Source of the DNA: CAUZFZ01 sp963579025
Lineage (GTDB): Bacteria > Planctomycetota > Planctomycetia > Planctomycetales > Planctomycetaceae
Assembly: GCA_963579025.1 (NCBI GenBank)
Contig: CAUZFZ010000044.1
Location: 1 to 63,658 of the forward strand
Reading direction: 5' to 3'
DNA length: 63,658 nucleotides
Shown piece by piece: positions 62,640-63,658 of the stretch (position 1 is its first letter; every line of letters begins with the position of its first letter). Below the pieces are notes generated by a model that ran no database searches, was not told where the DNA came from, and saw nothing but the letters and a program-made list of their open reading frames with translations. Made by a program: the position numbers and the translations under genes.

Positions 62640-62992
62640 TTCTCGGGGCTGCCCGACTTCGTAGGAGCCGGCAGGCCGAATGCGTTCATCACGTTACCCT
62701 CCAGCCACATGACCTTCCTGTCCCACAACGATGCGAGTATCAGGGACAGCTTGCATGCCGGAGGCGTAAAGCTAAACTTAGTTGGTCTGATGTGAACCTA
62801 TCCGACCCGGAAGGAACCCTACAGATAAGCGTCAAATGTTCGCCACACCTGCAGACTGCGACGCTCACTCATTATTGATGGCTCGGCCATCAGCCTGACC
62901 ATCATTGTGAACTCGTGACGAATGACGAACCGGGTCGCTCCGACTGCATCCGCCAGGAATCCAGCATCAGAGAACAGCTGAAACGGAAGTCA
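62640..62992. other. intergenic region without a recognised gene
   Basis: About 350 bp between the methyltransferase-like gene and the phosphoesterase. A frame at 62636-62878 is present but its sequence is not protein-like, and I see no RNA gene. Confidence 0.3.
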
Positions 62993-63580
62993 ATGCCCTC
63001 ATCGTCACGATCTCTGTTGATCCTCAGTGACATTCACTTCGGTTCGCTGTCCGGCCACGCGGATTTTGGGATCTCCGATGATCCACCCAAACACGTGCTT
63101 TCGTCTGCGGTCTCGATGAAGACAAGCCTCGTGGAACTGCTTAGTGGCCGGACAATTGACTGCATTCTGGTTCCCGGTGACCTGACATCAAAGGGTACAC
63201 CAACGGAATTCTCTGAGTGCCACGCCGTACTGCAATCAATCGCATCACACGTCGATGTGCCCCCAGAGAACATGTTGCACACGTTCGGCAATCATGACGT
63301 CAATTGGCGTATTGCAGAACTCGACGGGGATCCCCTCTATGCAAAAGCCGGCGTTCTTCTCGGCAGTGTGATGGCTCCACCCGTTCCTCACGATTTTCCA
63401 GGCCCGGTTGCAGGGTGCGGTGTTTATCACCGAAACGACTGCCGTGTCTACGCACTGAACACCGCCATCGAGAATACTCCGTCGCAAAGATACCAACACG
63501 GTAAGCTCGGACTGGAACAGCTCCAGTGGCTGCAGCAGTTCCCGGGCTGCTGGAATTCGCGGGAAAACGAGCGATTCTGA
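62993..63580 (+). CDS. calcineurin-like metallophosphoesterase, truncated
   Basis: A 195-residue frame from ATG 62993. The first three metal-binding motifs are clear: SDIHFG (DxH), PGDLTSKG (GDxxxxG) and FGNHD. The later histidine motifs (GHxH) that complete the active site are absent, since the frame stops at 63580 after LQWLQQFPGCWNSREN, where relatives continue to an LHHHP-like motif. A neighbouring frame is open from about 63540 to the window edge. The gene is therefore probably broken by a junction or frameshift; no activity is expected from this form. Confidence 0.68.
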   Translation: MPSSSRSLLILSDIHFGSLSGHADFGISDDPPKHVLSSAVSMKTSLVELLSGRTIDCILVPGDLTSKGTPTEFSECHAVLQSIASHVDVPPENMLHTFGNHDVNWRIAELDGDPLYAKAGVLLGSVMAPPVPHDFPGPVAGCGVYHRNDCRVYALNTAIENTPSQRYQHGKLGLEQLQWLQQFPGCWNSRENERF

Positions 63581-63658
63581 GGATCGTGTTCGTAGATGAA
63601 GACCTGCTTGTGGGCAGACGTTTCTGGCGTCCGGGCAGGATTGGTGTTGCCGTATGGG

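Noticed and set aside
1..63658. CRISPR arrays, rRNA and tRNA genes
   Set aside because: No regularly spaced repeats with unique spacers, no rRNA signature and no convincing cloverleaf were found by eye; a tRNAscan or Infernal run would be decisive.

Overview
The window is a GC-rich stretch of a planctomycete chromosome, probably from the Planctomycetaceae/Gimesiaceae-like lineages. The assignment rests on families largely confined to that phylum: a PSCyt1-DUF1549-DUF1553 protein, a LamG-PSCyt1-DUF1587/1592/1588/1585 protein, a DUF1501 protein, a LEPR-XLL leader (LEERVLLSATP), leucine-rich-repeat and HEAT secreted proteins, a Ser/Thr kinase, and many palindromic intergenic repeats. I saw no tRNA, rRNA or CRISPR array.

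Layout. 1-0.5 kb: the tail of an IS4-like transposase and nested palindromic repeats. 0.5-6.3 kb (minus strand): two signalling modules. One is a phytochrome-type hybrid kinase with a small Rcp1-like receiver. The other is a FixL-like kinase and a FixJ-like regulator, with a toxin-antitoxin-like gene pair between them. 6.5-9.7 kb: an RND efflux pump without a visible adaptor. 9.8-12.5 kb: a DUF1592-type cytochrome protein. 12.7-16.2 kb: a GntR (YtrA-like) / ABC ATPase / permease operon whose permease carries leucine-rich repeats. 16.6-20.1 kb: a soluble-adenylyl-cyclase-like protein and a DUF1622 membrane protein. 20.2-23.9 kb: a pentaheme cytochrome and an outer-membrane barrel. 24.3-30.3 kb: PSD1 protein, 2-hydroxyacid dehydrogenase, HEAT protein, Dabb protein. 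30.9-35.3 kb: histidine kinase, LRR protein, ABC ATPase. 35.3-36.8 kb: an unusual RNA-like intergenic region leading into an RraA-family gene. 37.0-40.4 kb: a Ser/Thr kinase fused to a caspase-like protease. 40.6-48.0 kb: glycosyltransferase, DUF1501 protein, truncated haemoglobin, Uma2 nuclease, cyclase-fold protein, sugar isomerase, esterase.

48.2-58.9 kb is the most interesting block. A minus-strand, partly translationally coupled operon encodes a TolC-like outer-membrane protein, a shortened SecA-like ATPase, a HlyD protein, a GAF-HlyD protein and an M50 protease-HlyD fusion. It is transcribed away from a plus-strand gene that starts with a LEPR-XLL leader and a DUF4347 domain. I read this as a dedicated export and processing machine for LEPR-XLL proteins. 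The candidate substrate gene appears broken near 58750.

60.2-63.7 kb is an accessory-looking end with an FRG-domain protein, a frameshifted small gene, a methyltransferase-like protein that lacks its catalytic motif, and a truncated metallophosphoesterase.
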